Counted from the first letter of the stretch, positions 32,101 through 44,814 are shown. The stretch is DNA of 64,000 nucleotides from Takakia lepidozioides (GCA_030704615.1 CM060731.1:91986756-92050755); one strand, 5' to 3'. Made by a program: numbers and translations. The notes: generated from the letters alone by a model not told the origin.

Positions 32101-33099
32101 TGGGAGGATGCTGCCATGTGTCCCTGTAAACTTCCCGGTATTTTTCACAGATAGCCTCTTGCTTCATTTTCCATTGGTCTCTAAGCACGCCCTCCAGCAT
32201 AGCTTTGCCTACGCGAAATCGATCTGACCACTTATCTTGGTCTGCCCCGGCTTCGGCATCCTGGCGTTTATCCCCATCTCCATATATCTGTAGCCATATA
32301 CAGGAACTGTGACTAAGAGAGAAAGTGTGTCTGGGTGTGAGAGTGTGAAGGACAATTGCAATTGCAGTAAAGAGACTATAAGTCAAATCAACGGCCAGGG
32401 GGGAAAGGGTAGCTTTTGCAGAAAACCCCTACTTACCTGGTCTCCAAGATGCACAAGCATGTCGATCTTTCCAGATTCCACAGACTTGGCAAGGTGTGCC
32501 CACAGATCTGAATGGATAGGAATGGCCTGTTGAGTGATAAAGATCTTGTTGCAGCTAATTACGCCGACATTGACAGTGTCAGCAGGCACTCCCGGAAAAG
32601 TCCAGAAGCTGCTAGTAATAGAACTTTTGCAGCCTTTCAACTCTACATTGTATTTAACAGCTGGTTTCAGATCTGAAAATTGAAATACCCCTGGTCGCAT
32701 TGCTTCCAGCTCCTTCAACGCTCTTTTTACATGGGGGCGGTGTCGCTGCTGCTTGGCTGGCCCATTAGAAGTCTGACCCTTTTGTCCCGGTGTTGTTACT
32801 AGACTCTCTTGCAGAATTACAGTGACAACACCAGGCTGGTCAATTTCAATGAGAATGCGGGCAGTGGTGCTTGTCACCTTGCCTATGACAGGTCCAACCA
32901 AAACCTGTGGCTCTATACCAGGTAGGTCCTTCCTCTCCAAACTTGAGGTCCCCATGATCTTGCTGACCGCACTGAGGATGGAAAGGCGTGCATGGCGCTT
33001 GGCAATTTTCCACTTTGAGGGACCAATCTCTCTGGAAGTCCCAACACTCGGAGATTCACTTGTTTCTTGAAATCCATGGTTTTTAGGGGATCTGGCCAT
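29187..33099 (-). CDS. PhoD-like metallophosphatase (multi-exon)
   Basis: Exons in phase with GT-AG borders: 32437-33099, 31898-32287, 31013-31382, 30509-30738 and probably 30203-30293. Further coding stretches at about 29.92-30.05 (EVEHKDVEVSAQLVIGKFMS), 29.72-29.83 (EFTISYLGGIIYPAG), 29.49-29.57 and 29.19-29.45 kb look like 3' exons but were not joined securely. Metal-site motifs of the PhoD class are visible: HLGDQIYGDGD across the first junction, FMIYDDHEVRDNWGD, LHVVGGVGLMFLDIRG, GGDVHCGGH across the third junction, and RQLTTSAIANMPLP. PhoD-type enzymes are Ca/Fe-dependent phosphomonoesterases or phosphodiesterases. The start is the Met at 33099. No break was seen in the first four exons. 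Confidence 0.8.
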
Positions 33100-35060
33100 G
33101 CGGATCCCAAAAACTGCCCTCCAAATTGGACTAGAGCTAATTCATATCTAGGAAGAATATAGACTAAGATCTATCTATATATCTACTACTGTTTTTCGAT
33201 TTCTCTCATTCCCTTTCCTTACCACATAATACGATTTTAACTACACGCGACGAGGTCCCATGAGACATAATCCCTCAAAAAGCTAAATTACAATGCCATA
33301 CATACAAGGGCTCTCAGAATTCTAGAACTTTGCAAAGCTTTAAGTACTAACCCTAAGCTCCCAAGAGAAAGGTTTCTTCAGCACAGCCTCCACTAACTGT
33401 ACATTCAGTATAAGCAAGCTCTCCACAGCAATCTTTCTTGGAGGGAGATTCCTGCCAGATCAAGACAATGTTAGAGTATTATGGAGTCAACCGTCTCTTT
33501 AAGCTTTGAGTGCTATAGCCGTCTGCCCAGAGTTTGGAGAGCTCTGACCATGGGGAGGGGCACAGGCCGAGTCCGAATATGGCTGCTACCATCACGAAGT
33601 CTCCAGATGTGGCAGTATCTTTGAATGAAGCTGAATGTGGGATTCGAGATAGAAAGCAGAGAGAGAGGCAAATCATTCCATCTTTCTGGCGCATCATCTA
33701 CAGGGAAATAAGTGGGGCGTATGTGGAGAAAGGTGGGGGGGCAGGACAAGTGGGTCTTCAAGAAGACTGTCTGCAGCGACCACACTCTTCCTACTCACCC
33801 ATAGCGAGCCCACGAGATCTACAAATATACTTACTGACCACGCTTCAAAATTGCCAAAGCGTCCTAGCCTCTATTCCCGACAAATGATCCTGTGAGAACA
33901 AGGGGGTCCTATCGTGATCAGAAAATGGTTGGCATTGTTTTGCAGGGGGTGGCAGTTGCTACATCTTACTCTCTCATTGAACGCGAGGGAGGGCCAGACA
34001 TTACAGTTCTCTGCCAACATCTGCAACACTGCTTTTCCATAAACAGCTTGCAGCAACTCATCAAGGGGGTAGGGAATCAATGCAAACATTAGACATGGAC
34101 TTGAAATAGACGAAGCCAAAGGCTGTACTCGACTGCACTTATGAAGATATTGGGAGGAAGATCACGTGATACGCAGGTGGTAGAAGAGTAGTAAGTGCGG
34201 TGACAAATTGAAGCCACCGGAGGAAGGTTGGGAAAAACAAAGCGAGATCGCAGTCTGTGTACGGTACCACAACTGTGACTAAGAGACAGAGTGAATTAGG
34301 CAACAACACATTCATTCATACTGCCATGTGCTGAGAGACGAAGAATCACATTTGGAGGCCATATAGAAAGCATACCATCGCTAGACTTGATGATGTTGGG
34401 GAGCACGCGGCCTGCTGCAGATATTGCAATCAGATCCAAGAGAGTGGAACGAGAAGCACAAGGCGACAGAAAGAACCTGAATTTATGCAGAGACAAAATA
34501 TGAACTTTTTCAAATTGTTCACCTTGCAGTTACAGAGATAGAGAGAGATACAGAAAAGAAACGAGAAAGATAATCCGATCTGCAGCAATGCCTACACAGG
34601 AGGGCAAGCTGGAGCCAACCAAAGTCCTAAGCAATTACATCAAATCATCGGCAGAGAAGATTGGTCCTCCAACAAAGGTTCGGTCTGAAACGAGAGAGGG
34701 CTATAAAGATAGAAAAGGGGGCCCTACTAGGAATTAGACGGCAAGCAGCTCTAGCAGAGACACGTTCTACATAGCTCTCTCCCACCCATCATCAAAAACC
34801 AGTTTCTCCCAAACTCTGAGGACGAAGGGTTTGCTAACTCCGCGCGTCGTACTGGGATTCACCCTTAAACCCGCGGACTGCATACCCCTATTATGACACG
34901 CCAAAGGAGGTCTATGTCAGATCCTTTTATTCTGGAATAAACCCTGTGTCAGATCGATTGGCTCGTTGTCAGCTCCTTCCATCATTCAGCATGCACCTAC
35001 GGTCCATGCATTTGCATTCATGATGGACGAGTCAACTACAGATATCAGCACACGCGGCTA
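33100..35060. other. Upstream region of the PhoD-like gene, no gene recognised
   Basis: Probable promoter and 5' UTR of the minus-strand phosphatase, then unassigned DNA. Open frames of 60-117 codons occur on both strands (for example 33534-33887 plus), without recognisable domains. Confidence 0.35.
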
Positions 35061-35068
35061 GAGGGTCC

Positions 35069-35703
35069 TTGGACAGTGTTCACAGATGCCATGTTCTCAT
35101 TGGTTTCGTGAAAACTAGGAAATTTAGCAATAGTTTATGTTACCAAAAGATTCTCATTGCTGATTCACCATCCCTCAGCACTACGCCAGTCCTCAACTCG
35201 TCAGCAAAGTTGATGTTTGTGCAAAGAAGAAGCTTTGGTGCCACTCTACTTAATTGGAGCGAACGCAGTGGGTTTGCAATGCCCAAACGGGAAGCAACTC
35301 TCGACAGGCATATGCCAAGGGATTGGAGGTTTGGAACAGCGTACCGTGCCTTCACCAACCCCACGCCATCACCACCTGGCTACCTTGCAATGGCGGCTGC
35401 AGCGCGCAAGGTGGCATCTACGCGACAGTGGGCCCCGACATGGCTGTTCCCTATCTCCCTGCCAAACTCGGATTCTTGCCAGCCGTGTGTTATACTCATC
35501 GCTCACTTTTATTTGGTTTTCCAGTAAGTCTCGTTTTTGTCGTGAACAACCAAGTCCGTAATAAGCGACCAAGCGATTGGAGGGATCGTGTCAGGGTTGT
35601 ATGCTCAGAAGGTCGGGCCCACATCGCATGCATTTCATACATGTATAATTTCAGAAAACCGCGAACCTTCTATGGACCTCCCTCACTTCATGGGACTCGC
35701 TAA
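35069..35703 (+). other. Overlapping open frames, product not recognised
   Basis: Three plus frames (35069-35527, 35217-35561, 35254-35703) overlap with an open minus frame (35140-35364). None shows a known motif. The density of open frames suggests an old coding or transposon-derived stretch, but I cannot assign strand or family. Confidence 0.2.
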
Positions 35704-36700
35704 TTTTGGTCCAAGACGAAGTCTTTGCGTGGTCTAGGCAAGTATAATTTGGATGAAACCTTATGAGTGACGTCCGACTACGAATTTCCAAAACTGTCTC
35801 ATGATGGTAGTTAGAGCAGTGAATCATTACTGCCAGGGGAGGCCAAGCGTGTCATGCTACAGAGTGGAATCGTGGATCCAGGGAGAAAGGGATATCGTAC
35901 ATAACAGGCGTACACAAAATGTTGGAAAGTAACCAAGGACAGGGAGTCAAAGGGGCTGGGGAAATTGTCCAGAAAGCGGCCAACTTCTCTTCTCGAAGGA
36001 TGTTAGCAAATTACAATAGGGAATGGTAGGCGTTTCAATGCACGCCTGACTGTTCCTCTTTTACACGCAATGTTCATGATGATGATGAAGCGTTGCTTGA
36101 ACATGAGAGGACTGTCTCGGCACTACAGCCACCATCGTACATATGCTTCCACTATTTTTGTCTTCTTGTTGTGCTTTCGGGAACCTTCGTTTTATGGTTT
36201 GGTTCTATGTCATAAATATGGAAAATGTGGACATCTGTCCTCGATAACGTCCTCTGCTTGTGATCCGTCATGATACGTTTAGCCCCTTCGTACTGCATCC
36301 CTCGTGAGAGCCTTCACAAGTTTAGTTCGTTAAAGGAACCCATGGGTAACATGGGCGCGAAAACGGCGGAAGCGTATGCACATGGGGGCGTGTATTGCAG
36401 ATTTCGTATCGGACGATGGGACTGTTTATGTGACCAAGTATAGCGGCTTGCATCCTTCGTGTATAAGTTGTGGAAAAGGGTGGAGAATCTGAAGAAACCC
36501 AGCTTTGTGATGGATTCACATGGTATTATATAAGGGATGGCAGCACAAAAAAACAATTCGAGTCGCCACGGAACACCATCCAGTCCTAAGGTCCTCAAAC
36601 ATCCACACGCACCTGCTGAAATGCAGATGTCCAAGCCACGACGGGAATAGGTGCAGAATCGGTACATTGTCGCATTTGCCAGGAGACGGACCAGGCTGAG
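35704..36700. other. No gene recognised
   Basis: Only short open frames. An inverted pair with GTCCTCAAACATCCACACGC (36590) and GCGTGGATGTTTGAGGTCC (36720) flanks the first AGTCTG-rich stretch and might mark one side of the Ulp1-type element. Confidence 0.3.
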
Positions 36701-36726
36701 ACAATTGCATCTGCAAATGCGCGTGG

Positions 36727-37330
36727 ATGTTTGAGGTCCGTTGTGCTGCGAATCTGTTCACAGTGGGTCCACTGGCCCGTCAGTGCTCCGGATATTCCCC
36801 TTATCACGTGCATAACAGTCAGTTTGGAGGCGGTCTGCTGGAAGTCCGTCTGTTGGGATATCAGTCTGGCGCACTTGTGAATTTGTCAGTCTGTTGTGTC
36901 GGAAATCTGTTGTAGTAAGTCTATTCGACTTCTTATTTTCCCTCCGGTCAGTCTTTTGGCTTGTTCTCCCGCCAGTCTGACGAAACATCCATCTGCTGGA
37001 CAGTTCTCCTCTATGGATATCAGTCTGTTGGACTGTGCATGCATCAGTCTGTTGTGCCGCGAGTCTGTTCGACTTTTCTGTTCTCCCCTTACTCTCTTTT
37101 GTCTTCATTCCGCCCGCTTCTTTGCAAACCAGTCTGCTGAACTGGAGGTGTGCTCGACAATCATTCCCCGATGGATATCAGTCTGTTCGTCTGGTATTTT
37201 GTCAGTCTGTTTTGCTGCCAGTCTCTTTGCAGTGTGTCCGCTGGCAGGGAAGTGCCTCCAATATGAAGCCGCTTCGCCTCAGCAAAGCGAACAGTCCGCT
37301 GGACTGGCGGTCCGCTGGACTCTCGGCCCG
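36727..37330 (+). repeat. AGTCTGxTG-rich region upstream of the Ulp1-type gene
   Basis: CAGTCTG, GTCTGTTG, GTCTGCTG and GTCCGCTGG occur more than fifteen times in 600 bases, nearly all in this orientation on the plus strand. The stretch is non-coding or 5' UTR relative to the ATG at 37331. It may be a subterminal repeat region of a large DNA transposon. Confidence 0.6.
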
Positions 37331-38170
37331 ATGGGAAATGAGAAGGACAAACTCTTCTGTCTCTTCTGTGAAGAGTTTATCAAGGACAAAATCCAACTAA
37401 ATCGGCATTGTGTTGACACAGGTTGCAAGGAGACTGTTGCAACGATTCCATGGGATTTCAAGCCTTGGCCGATACTGAAAGAAATGTCGATTGTCAAAGA
37501 GGCCACAATGCGCATGCGCGGATCAGTGCTTGACCCCCGCACTTTGGAATTAGACAAAGTGCGCGCACGGTATGGCGTCCATTCTGGTGGCCCGTCAATG
37601 GAGGATTTGCAAGTGCAGGGAACGCCAGATGCTGCCAGAAAACGTAAACTGAGTGATGGGGCCCAAAAAAAGGAGAGGCAAAAAAAGGAGGAGGCTGCAA
37701 GGTCTGCTCGCAAAGCAAGGGCAAAATCCACGCAGCAGACTGAACCCCGTCCTGGGCGGCAGACCCACACCATCAGTACTGATACTGAAAGTGAATCTGC
37801 TCAGGGCGGGCAAACCATTATCCGGAATCATGACTTCAAAGGCCTGGAAGGGGTGACAAGTCCAGTGGACATTGACTTGCCTGACCAGACTGGGCAGCAG
37901 ACTCACACAAATATCACAACCCATGCCAGAGGTTTAGGGTCAAAACCAGAAACTCAACAGAGCACTGAAGGGCCAGTCTGCCCTGGCACATTGCGCCTCG
38001 TTGACTTTGGGCTTTTCCCACCAGAGTGCCCACCAATTGGGGATCCAGAATTCTTCCGTTATTTCTACAGAGTTGCCCAGTCAGGTCTGCTACGCACATT
38101 CATCCGACAGGCAGAACAGAACTGGTTGAACAGCTTTGAAGATGAAAATGACGACGAAGAAGTAGAGGAG
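37331..38170 (+). CDS. First exon of transposon-type Ulp1 protease gene
   Basis: ATG at 37331 opens MGNEKDKLFCLFCEEF, a C2HC-type zinc-finger pattern (CxxC, then QLNRHCVDTGC) like the BED-type fingers at the start of many transposase-associated proteins. A basic, Lys/Arg/Glu-rich stretch follows (KKERQKKEEAARSARKARA), then Gln/Thr-rich text and GLFPPECPPIGDPEFFRYF. The exon ends GAGGAG|GTAATG at 38170. It is probably the N-terminal part of the protein whose Ulp1 domain lies at 46.26-47.18 kb, and it reads without a stop. Confidence 0.5.
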
Positions 38171-38439
38171 GTAATGGTCAGTCTGACCGCCCAGTCTGTT
38201 CTCTGTGTTGTTTGAGTCCATCATGGGGATCACGTTGCCTATTCTGTTTGGTCAGTCCGATGCGTTCTCTCCTCAGTCCGCTGGCTCAATCCGCTCGTTA
38301 GTTAGTCTGTTTTATATCGATGCATTACTTACTGAGTCCGTTTGTCAGTCCGCTGGTTACTGGTACAGTCTACTAGTTGGCTCCACCCTACGTACGCACG
38401 TTACGTCTGTCAGTCTGCTGGTCTGTGAGTCCAGTCCGC

Positions 38440-41190
38440 TGCATGAGGTGAATATAGACTCCACGTCCAAGTTCTCTGCCGTGTACCAGGATGAACATGT
38501 TTCTATTCGTAGGGCCATTCAGGCTTGGCGGATACATAGCAATGATGCTCCTTTTTAAGTGACTGTGGTGCGTACGGAAGTGGACCGCGTGCGGGAGTAC
38601 ATATTATTGAAGTATCCTGGGTCATCTGCTGCTATAGTGACATTACATATTCAAGACGCGTCGGGGGGGAATGCGTCTGGGACAGCCGAGTCTGCCATCC
38701 AACAGACTCCCATTCAGCAAGCCGTCATCCAGCAGACTCCCATTCAGCAGCCTGACATCCAGCAGACTCCAACGGAGCAGACTCCCAACGAGCAGCCTGT
38801 TATCCTGCAGACTCCTCTCCAGGAGCCCATCATGCAGCCCATGCCAATGGGAAGACCTGTCATCCAACAGACTGCGGACCAGCAGACTGACATCCAATAG
38901 ACTGACAGCCAGCAAACTGAACAACAGACTGTCTTTCTCCCACATAGCACGACGCTTTTTGCAGTTTGGCGATCGTCATCACCGGTAATTGGACCCGGAG
39001 CTGAAGACCTCACCGTCGGTGGTCATTTGTACCCTTTCATTATTCCATGGAATTTTCTATTGAGGCAGATAGATGCAATTTGGCAATTTCCGCTTGTACA
39101 ACAAGTTGATGAAGGATCTGCATAGTTTGAGGCTCCATGGAACAGACCATTCACAGAAGTTTGTGGTGGATGATGCATTGCAGTGGTTTGCATTGGTGAT
39201 GGAGCGAGCAGTATTCGACATTGTTTTGCAGAATCTCAATGTCTTCAAAGTCCTGTGGTGTGGGACCCCAACTGAAGACCGCATCGGCGCCATTGCGCAT
39301 CTCGATGGAGCATGCCTATGCCGGCAAATCAAGGACATTGGCCTCGTCGGAAATCTCTTGGAAGGTAAAATGTTCTGGGCAACTTTCGTGTTTCAGCTCC
39401 ATTTCTTTTGCCAACTTTTTTAGAAGTTCACATTTGCAGAAACATGTGTTGCAGGGCGAGTTGATCTGGGAGACAAGCAAGTGCAGGCTGCTTTCGACTC
39501 TTTTGCCAGAGGTGCAAGGGACCTTGTCCTGGCTTTACAAAGAGTTCGGGAGACTGTCCAGCAGACTAGCCACGAAAATGTCCAACAACATATTCCCCAC
39601 GACACATGTGGGTAGACTGCCCAAGTGCTGGAGACCGAGCACGTGCACCAGACCGTCCCGGGTAATAGGCCGGACCACTCCCAGCAGACTGCTCAGTATG
39701 TGCAAACAGTACTGAGCGGGCAGCGAACTTTGCAGACATTGCAGCAGACCGGCCAACAGACTGCCCCTCAGCCGACTGTGCAGCAGACCAGCGAACATGG
39801 CCAGCAGACTGCCCCTCAGCAGACTGTGCAGCACATTGGCGAACCCACTCAGCAGATGGCCGAGCAGACTGTCCAAGAGACTAACAGCCAGTTTGTTCTC
39901 TGGATTGTGCAACAGACTCGGATGCACTGGCCTCACCGGGACCCTTTCTGCTGAGTTCCCAACAACATGTTTTTGGATCTGCCAGTATGAGTGTTTTGAG
40001 CAAGTCCACTTTTCCCCCAGACACATTCACTGACAACATCATCAAGTCACTGGTAAAGCATTCTTATCCAGCTCCCCGTGGCCTACCTTCTATGACCTTC
40101 CAGCTCAGTCCCGTTTTCGTGCGCTCAGTGGCGAAAGCCATAGATGAGTCTTACGTGATGACCGAACTCAATCTGGGAACGCAAAATCGTATCATAGATC
40201 TTACAGAAGAGTCTGAGGAAGCAATTACCGGTGGGTCTTCCATACATGTTCTTGATGTTTCTCAAGTCCATGGAGATCCGAACACCCAGCTGGCTGTCCA
40301 CCAGACTGACCAACACACTGAACAGTCGACACATGGAAGGACTGCCGAGCAACCTGTGGCGGGGCAGCAGACTGTCTTAATTGATGAGCAGACTGAACTG
40401 CGGACTAACCAGCAGACTGTACAGGTTACAGAGGGAAGGACTGACCAAGATGGCCCGGAGCGGCAGACTGCATAGCTCAGCTCCGACTGCACGACCTGAC
40501 CAGCACACTGCATACTTCACAGAAGGAAGGACTGACGACCAACCTGCCACCGAGCACACTGCCCACATTGAGGAAGAGCCTGAACCGCAGAGTTGCCAGC
40601 AGACTGCACAATTCACAGACGAAAGGACTGACGAAGAACATGCGGCGCAGACACCGTCTGCTATAGCGTTGGATTACATGGAGTCTGCTCCCTCACCCCT
40701 TAGGCAGGTTGTGCCATTTCCTCTTTCAGCACTGTTGTTTATGTTTTAGCACATTGTGAAATTGGGCTAATTCACCATTTTGCTCGGTATTCTCACAGGA
40801 TGTTCGTCCCTCCGTCGGCAAACTGTCTACTTCTGAGGACATAACATCTTCCGCCCATGCTGCAAACGTGGGATCGACAACCAAGAAAGGTGTGGGGGTG
40901 AGCACGCCCCTCGATGCGCGGGTCAGTTCTACGCATGCGACCCACGAAGCTGCAAAGACAGGTCCAGCAAGTGTGGACAAACCTGCTGACCAGCCTGTAG
41001 AGTGTTTGGTACCATGTTGACGTCAGTCTGTTCAGTACATGAGGCTTCCCGAAGGATGGTCTGCTCTGTGCAGGATGGGTGCTCGGTTTGGCAAAGCACA
41101 TGCTCTGCACGTCAAGGCGGGTAATTCCATGCTGATGTTTTTTGAAGGGGACCCACAGTTTGAATGCGGACTGTCGCCGGATGACATAAA
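38440..41190 (+). pseudogene. Middle exons of the Ulp1-type gene, rich in Gln-Gln-Thr repeats
   Basis: Open stretches at 38.45-38.94, 39.07-39.40, 39.45-39.95, 39.96-40.47, 40.49-40.70 and 40.80-41.19 kb. Repeated text such as IQQTPIQQPDIQQTP and GQQTAPQQTVQH is coded by CAGCAGACT units. Unique parts include DDALQWFALVMERAVFDIVLQ. In-frame stops (near 38556 and 38897) and frame changes break the protein. The last piece, ending ECGLSPDDIK at 41191, runs straight into the transposon insertion at 41193. Confidence 0.5.
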
Positions 41191-41192
41191 GG
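41185..41192. repeat. Target site duplication, left (CATAAAGG)
   Basis: CATAAAGG directly before the left inverted repeat. The same 8 bases follow the right inverted repeat at 46257-46264. Confidence 0.9.
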
Positions 41193-41208
41193 CCTGGGGG
41201 GTGCACTC
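41193..41208. repeat. Left terminal inverted repeat of copy B
   Basis: CCTGGGGGGTGCACTC, the exact reverse complement of 46241-46256. The next 200 bases hold ACCCCCTG/ACCCCCTC motifs also found next to the right end. Confidence 0.9.
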
Positions 41209-41219
41209 TTTATAAAATG

Positions 41220-41850
41220 TCCGTATCACGTGCGTTCGCCGCCTAATAAAAAAACCCCCTGTATACGGGTCCTTGGATCATTTATACCCCCTCTGTACAT
41301 ACATTTTGAAGATTATAAAACCCCCTCCTGTAAATATATAGAAATTTTTAATTTTTAAAAAGTACAGCCTTGTGTATGTATATTTTCATTTTCAATAATT
41401 AAAAAATACCCTCAAATATGTATATGTATGTTTTTATATTATATCAAGTTTATTCATTTAAAAATAGAATAAAATCTAATAAATTAATTAGAAAAAATCT
41501 GTTTGCCCTCGATAAAACTTGCTGTGGAATCTCACTTTGAACAATAATCAGATGCAGAGAGGAAAGGGACATTGTCAATGCCCGATGTGCAAGAGGCCTG
41601 AAGAAAGTTTCCATTTTCTGATATACAGTCCATCAAAGAGTGACCCTCTTGAAGACCATGAAGACCTAGTCACTGCACCTCTGTTCATCAACTAGGACAG
41701 TTTCTGAATTTGTTCTACAGTTTCAACCTTCGCAATGTCCAATTATGTTCAAAACCTATTGTTGAGAATTCCTCTCCAAAAAGAGATTTCGTGCGCCTTT
41801 GCTGCCACTGTTGGAGTCCAACCTGACTCGCAGCTGACAGAGTTCAATAC
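41220..41850. other. AT-rich left arm of copy B
   Basis: Non-coding stretch between the left inverted repeat and the DYW piece. It has subterminal ACCCCCTC-type motifs at 41260-41335. It also holds a CAGATGCAGAG...GTCAATGCCCGA block (41550) that recurs near 18955 and 45537. Confidence 0.6.
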
Positions 41851-41852
41851 AT

Positions 41853-42277
41853 TCAATTAGGTGACAAGCATTTCATTTCACCAATACTCCCCACAAGAAC
41901 AAACACCATTTTGGAAGTGGTGAAAGCGGTTTGCATCCCGTACAACAATCTCTTGCTTAGGTATCTTTGAGATGAATTTGGTGGCTGTGTGGCAATCACC
42001 ACACATCCGAAGATTCCTGATGATCCCCAAAGACATCCCAGAGGGTGTGTTGATAAGCCCAAAAACATGGCCAGCTTCTCATTGTGGTGGCAAAGAGACG
42101 ATTCTTTAAGCTCTTCCTCAACATCATGCAATGCAAAGCGGGCTTCACCCCTTCGCACATCATTTGCTCATAGGTCTCCAAAGCCTCCATCCCGCGCCCT
42201 TGCTGTGCATATCCTGCAATCATCGCACTCCACGATAGCGCATCTTGTTCAGCCATACCGTTGAACACTCCCTTCAT
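41853..42277 (-). pseudogene. DYW fragment fused to a PPR repeat, copy B
   Basis: The frame 42277-41996 gives the PPR unit EQDALSWSAMIAGYAQQGRG and LETYEQMMCEGVKP. The overlapping frame 42158-41853 gives [20 protein letters not shown], then [14 protein letters not shown]. The [10 protein letters not shown] stretch is the DYW-domain HSEKLA core, better kept than in copy A. The E, E+ and early DYW regions are missing between the two, so a deletion joined PPR to DYW. Later DYW motifs (CGDCH, DYW) are not recognisable. Confidence 0.65.
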
Positions 42278-42953
42278 ACATGTCCACGAGGGTATTATTC
42301 AGAGTGACATTTGATACAATTGCAAATCTGACAATGTCGCCATGGTCCTCTTTGCCCTTTTCCAGAGCTGACAGGCTTGCACACACATTGCAAATGTACA
42401 CAAACGTGATGTGGTCGGGCTTCACCCCTTCCCCCATCATTTGATCATAGGTCTCCAAAGCCTCCATACCACGTCCATGCTGTGCATACCCTGCAAGCAC
42501 CGCACTCCACGACACCACACCTCGTTCAGCCATGGAAACTCCCTTCGCATCCTTAATGCACCCACATTTGGCATACATGTCCACCAGGGGAGTGTTCAAA
42601 ATGACATCTGGTACAATTCCAGCTTTGACAATGTCACCATGGACCTCTTTCCCCTTTTCCAGATCTCGCAGGCTTGGACACGCATTGCATTCTGCCAACA
42701 TTATATTCCACGTGATCAAAGATCGTTGAGGCATTCTGTTGAACACTTGGTGAGCATCAATGATGCTCCCGCACATAACATACATGTTGACAAGGGTGTT
42801 GAGTAGAAAAACATTGTGGACTCCCTCTCTTGATCCTCTTTCAGAAGCTGTGGTCATGGTTGAGGTGCCTGATTTTATCAACTGTGCCGCTGCAGTTGCT
42901 GCCTTTAGTTTACCATCTACCCATGCAGGTTTCTTGTAGCTACTGACCCCCAC
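42249..42953 (-). pseudogene. PPR repeat block, copy B (234-codon open frame)
   Basis: The longest uninterrupted PPR frame in the window. It starts MGVSSYKKPAWVDGK. Units include NTLVNMYVMCGSIIDAHQVF, ITWNIMLAECNACPS, GKEVHGDIVKAGIVPDVI, NTPLVDMYAKCGCIKDAKGV and HGRGMEALETYDQMMGEG. The units are of P, L and S type as in RNA-editing PLS proteins. It ends by a frame break into the next repeat near 42260. Without targeting sequence, E domain or full DYW it is probably not a functional editing factor. Confidence 0.7.
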
Positions 42954-43089
42954 ATGGAATCAAGGTAATCTGGAGCTTGAAGTCCAGCCCTCTTGGATGA
43001 ATCTGGACCCACACTCTATCCATGCTCATTCAGGAAAAAACAGGGAAAAACTTTGATAACAGGGAAAAACAAGCTGAAATGTGTTGAAG

Positions 43090-43880
43090 AATGTACCTTC
43101 ATTAGCAGCGCCTTGTTCTATCAAATGCACTGCTGCCGCTGCTGTTTCCAGTTGACCATCTACCCACGCAGCTTTCTTGTAGCTATTGATCCGCAGGGAA
43201 TCAGAAGTAATCTTGTGTTTAAAATTGACCTCTTGGATGAATCGTGTTCCTCGACACCACCTCGTTCAGCCATAGTGTTGAACAATCCCTCCGCATCCTC
43301 AATGCTCCCACAATGGCATACATGTCCACAAGGGTATGGTTCATAATCACATCCGGTACAATTCCAGCTTTGGTGATGCAACCATGCACCTCTTTGCCCT
43401 TTTCCATGGCTGCAGGCTTGCACACGCACTGCAAAGCACACAAACATGATGTGGTCGAGCTTCACCCCTTCCCCCATCATCTGCTTTCAGGTCTCCAAAG
43501 CCCCATCTCGCGCTCCTGCTCTGCACACCCTGCAAGCATCGCATTCCACGACACCATGTCTCATTCAGCCATAGTGTTGAATACTCCCTTGACATCCTCA
43601 ATGCTCACAAATTTGGCATACATGGCCACCAGAGCAATGTTCAGGATGTCATCTGGTACAATTACAGATTTGATGATGTCACCAGGGATCTCTTTGCCCT
43701 GCCCTTTTCCAGGGCTGCCAGACGCATTGCAAACGCACACAAATGTTATGTGGGCGGTTTCACCCCTTCCCCCATCATTTGCTCATAGGTCTCCAAAGCC
43801 TCCATCCCGCACCCCTGCTGTGCATACCCTGCAAACATCACAATCCACGACATCGCATCTCGTTCAGCCATAGTGTTCAG
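43090..43880 (-). pseudogene. Second PPR block, copy B
   Basis: Equivalent to 16264-17058 in copy A. Frames 43160-43480 and 43219-43443 give GSIEDAEGLFNTMAERG, GIVPDVIMNHTLVDMYA and GEGVKLDHIMFV. It is broken by several shifts. At its 5' side a KKAAWVDGQ-like stretch repeats the head of the other PPR blocks, so the element carries three tandem, rearranged PPR gene heads. Confidence 0.6.
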
Positions 43881-44107
43881 AATGACAGGTAATCTGACAG
43901 GCATTCACCTTTTTGTATTCACCTTTTTGCCTCGGTTGTCCCACCATTGACTGGGGTCAGAAAAGTATTCATTCCACAGCTTCTCCTCATCTCTGTTACC
44001 TCTTTTAGGATACTTTCATGTTGTCAGTTGGGAGTATCATGTCAAAGTCACTCCAAACTATCAAAGATTCACTCAACCAGCTAACTTGCAGAATTCAATA
44101 TGGATAT

Positions 44108-44605
44108 TTAGGGCCGATTCTGATAAGAGGGAAAAACAGGGTGAAATGTGTTGAAGAAGGTGCTTTCATTAGCAACGCTTGATTTTATCAATTGTGCCGC
44201 CGCTGCTACAGCTTCCACTTGACCATCTATCCATGCAGGTTTCTTGTAGATAATCATAGGTAATCTGGAAAATGGCTCCTGGCAAATCACCTTCATCTTC
44301 CCAGACAATCTTCTCAGCTCAGCATGGATTTCCTTAATTCTGGGATGCAACTTGTCATCTACAACGAAGGTGTGCACCCTGTTGCAAACCTCAATGCAGC
44401 AGCGACTTGGCTCCTTTACAACCCCTCTGACCTTCATCATTCTTCTCACCTTTACAGTATCAACCCACCTGCCAGCTACAGCATAGATGTTTGATAGCAA
44501 CATAAGTCGCGGCATCCTGTTCATTCCACTTGAGGATAGATGTTGCCGCACGTTCAGGTCCACTGCCTCATCCAGTTGTCCCGCATGTCCAAGAAGGTCC
44601 ACCAT
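44108..44605 (-). pseudogene. PPR E/E+ domain fragment, copy B
   Basis: A 165-codon frame starting MVDLLGHAGQLDEAVDL, nearly identical to 17759-18256. It contains LLSNIYAVAGRWVDTVKVRR, then RVHTFVVDDKLHPRIKEIH and AELRRLSGKMK, the E and E+ signatures. The only differences from copy A by eye are a few residues such as VVKEPSRCC for VEKEPSRYC. Confidence 0.75.
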
Positions 44606-44814
44606 GCAGCCAAAGTGCTATACTGTCGGAGTGACACCATGATCTTGAATCAGGGAATCGAAGTAGCGTCTTCCTTCATTCAGAAGGCCAGTGTGGCTGC
44701 ATGCAGAGAGAACACAAACTGCTTCAAGCCGTTCTTTTGCAATAGTTGCAGGACCTCCCTATGACAACCATGCTGTGCATATCCTGCGATCATTGCATTC
44801 CACGACACCACATC

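Noticed and set aside
35140-35364. Minus frame considered as a reverse transcriptase fragment
   Set aside because: No RT motif (such as a xDD box) is visible and the text is equally open on the other strand.
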